Positions 63,192 through 64,000 of a stretch of 64,000 nucleotides of DNA are shown piece by piece. The stretch's first letter is position 1; each line of letters begins with the position of its first letter. Source of the DNA: Rosenbergiella metrosideri (GTDB lineage: Bacteria; Pseudomonadota; Gammaproteobacteria; Enterobacterales; Enterobacteriaceae); the NCBI RefSeq assembly GCF_022602565.1, contig NZ_JALBCV010000005.1:1-64000 (forward strand). The letters are read 5' to 3'. Below the pieces are notes generated by a model. It saw only the letters and a program-made list of their open reading frames with translations. It made no database searches and was not told the DNA's origin. A program made the translations under genes and the position numbers.

Positions 63192-64000
63192 TTAGCGAAG
63201 CAGTAAAAAGAGGTTATCTTTGCCACGCATAACACTCATGGCGATAACGGGAGGTTTGGTCGCTAAAATCTTACTCATTGTATCAAGTGACTCGACACGT
63301 TGACGGTTAATGGCCGTAATGACGTCACCGGCGTGTAAGCCAATTTGTTGAGCAGGGCTAGACGGAGTAACGCTGTCTACTTTGACACCTTTCGCTTTAC
63401 TCAAGGTCATCCCATCGCTAAACGCTGCACCTTGTAACGCTGGGAGGTCAATGGTGGTCGGGACGACCTCGGGTGCACTTTGCTCTAAGGTGACTTCGGC
63501 ATTAATCGATTTACCGTCTCGCAACAAGGTTAAAGTCACTTTATCGCCTGGCGCGCTGGTGCCAACTTTCACCCGAAGTTCGGCGAAACTGGTGATAGGT
63601 TTACCATTCAAGCCAGTGATAATGTCTCCCGCCTTAATCCCCGCTTTGGCGGCAGCTGAATCGGGTAAAACCTCTGCAACGAATGCACCACGTTGCACAT
63701 CGACATGGAACGCTTTCGCCATATCCGAAGACATCTCTGTCCCTTTCAAGCCGAGCTGGCCGCGGGTAATTTTACCGTTTTTAATCAGCTGATGGGCAAG
63801 ATTCATCGCCATATTGGAAGGGATAGCAAAGCCGATACCAATATTTCCGCCGCTGGCAGCTAAAATAGCGGTATTGATCCCGACCAGTTCACCTTTCAGG
63901 TTAACCAGGGCGCCGCCGGAGTTACCGCGGTTAATTGCTGCATCGGTTTGGATGAAATTTTCTAAGCCTTCAATATTTAAGCCGCTACGGCCGAGCGCAG
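63192..64000 (-). CDS. degQ: Periplasmic serine protease DegQ, 5' part outside the window
   Basis: Reading leftwards from the window edge, the frame covers the catalytic Ser region ([19 protein letters not shown]) and two PDZ domains ([20 protein letters not shown] and [20 protein letters not shown]), ending [14 protein letters not shown]. The N-terminal signal peptide and His/Asp part lie beyond 64000. Two PDZ domains, as in DegQ/DegP, and position upstream of degS favour DegQ. Protease/chaperone of the periplasm. Confidence 0.96.
   Translation of the reverse strand, partial: ALGRSGLNIEGLENFIQTDAAINRGNSGGALVNLKGELVGINTAILAASGGNIGIGFAIPSNMAMNLAHQLIKNGKITRGQLGLKGTEMSSDMAKAFHVDVQRGAFVAEVLPDSAAAKAGIKAGDIITGLNGKPITSFAELRVKVGTSAPGDKVTLTLLRDGKSINAEVTLEQSAPEVVPTTIDLPALQGAAFSDGMTLSKAKGVKVDSVTPSSPAQQIGLHAGDVITAINRQRVESLDTMSKILATKPPVIAMSVMRGKDNLFLLLR

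Overview
The window is chromosomal DNA of an enterobacterium. Fis, ArgR, MreB, AccB/AccC, DusB, TldD and RNase G all read as close orthologues of the E. coli proteins, and the order aroQ-accB-accC-yhdT-panF-prmA-dusB-fis plus mreBCD-yhdE-rng-yhdP-tldD-aaeRXAB-argR-degS-degQ is the familiar Enterobacterales backbone. The moderate GC content, the fimbrial and porin genes and the missing backbone genes suggest Erwiniaceae or a close relative. The genus is not determined here.

Layout. 1-1428: 3' part of 23S rRNA, 5S rRNA and the rRNA operon terminator. 1448-5681: a 50-aa lipoprotein, a polysaccharide-deacetylase-like protein, a HAD-IB phosphatase, and a sugar kinase/sugar porter pair preceded by Cra-like and CRP-like sites. 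5682-11727: a complete chaperone-usher fimbrial operon on the minus strand. 12106-16208: a ProP-like MHS transporter, a general porin and a DUF1471 (YhcN/BhsA-like) secreted protein. 16433-21895: a catabolic cluster (FAD amine/amino-acid oxidoreductase, RidA, ornithine-cyclodeaminase-family protein) with a divergent AraC regulator and an APC permease.

21971-39338: a 17.4-kb genomic island bounded by a perfect 62-bp direct repeat that carries the last codons and the terminator of fis. It holds a P4-type integrase, a small ORF, a YgjP-type metalloprotease coupled to a type I restriction-modification locus (hsdM-hsdS / hsdR), a two-gene RADAR-type system (RdrA ATPase plus RdrB adenosine deaminase), a YagK/YfjJ (inovirus Gp2-like) protein with HUH-like and Tyr motifs, an AlpA-like regulator and two unknown proteins. 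The RADAR pair is flanked by two diverged direct copies of an iteron-like, palindrome-rich segment (about 31145-31283 and 36956-37114). That arrangement is the most unusual structure in the window.

39323-64000: backbone genes. The dusB-fis operon keeps the conserved fis promoter. An alpha-carbonic anhydrase gene between prmA and dusB is decayed to a remnant with a stop codon, an internal deletion and a frameshift. csrD/acuI are missing between aroQ and mreB, and mdh is missing between degS and argR, compared with E. coli. The window ends inside degQ.

How it fits together: the island adds two anti-phage layers (DNA restriction and nucleotide/RNA deamination) next to a replication/excision-like module. 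The conserved part provides fatty-acid synthesis initiation (AccBC), cell shape (MreBCD), outer-membrane lipid transport (YhdP), aromatic acid efflux (AaeAB) and envelope stress sensing (DegS). Identifications rest on motif and family recognition by eye; no database search was run.
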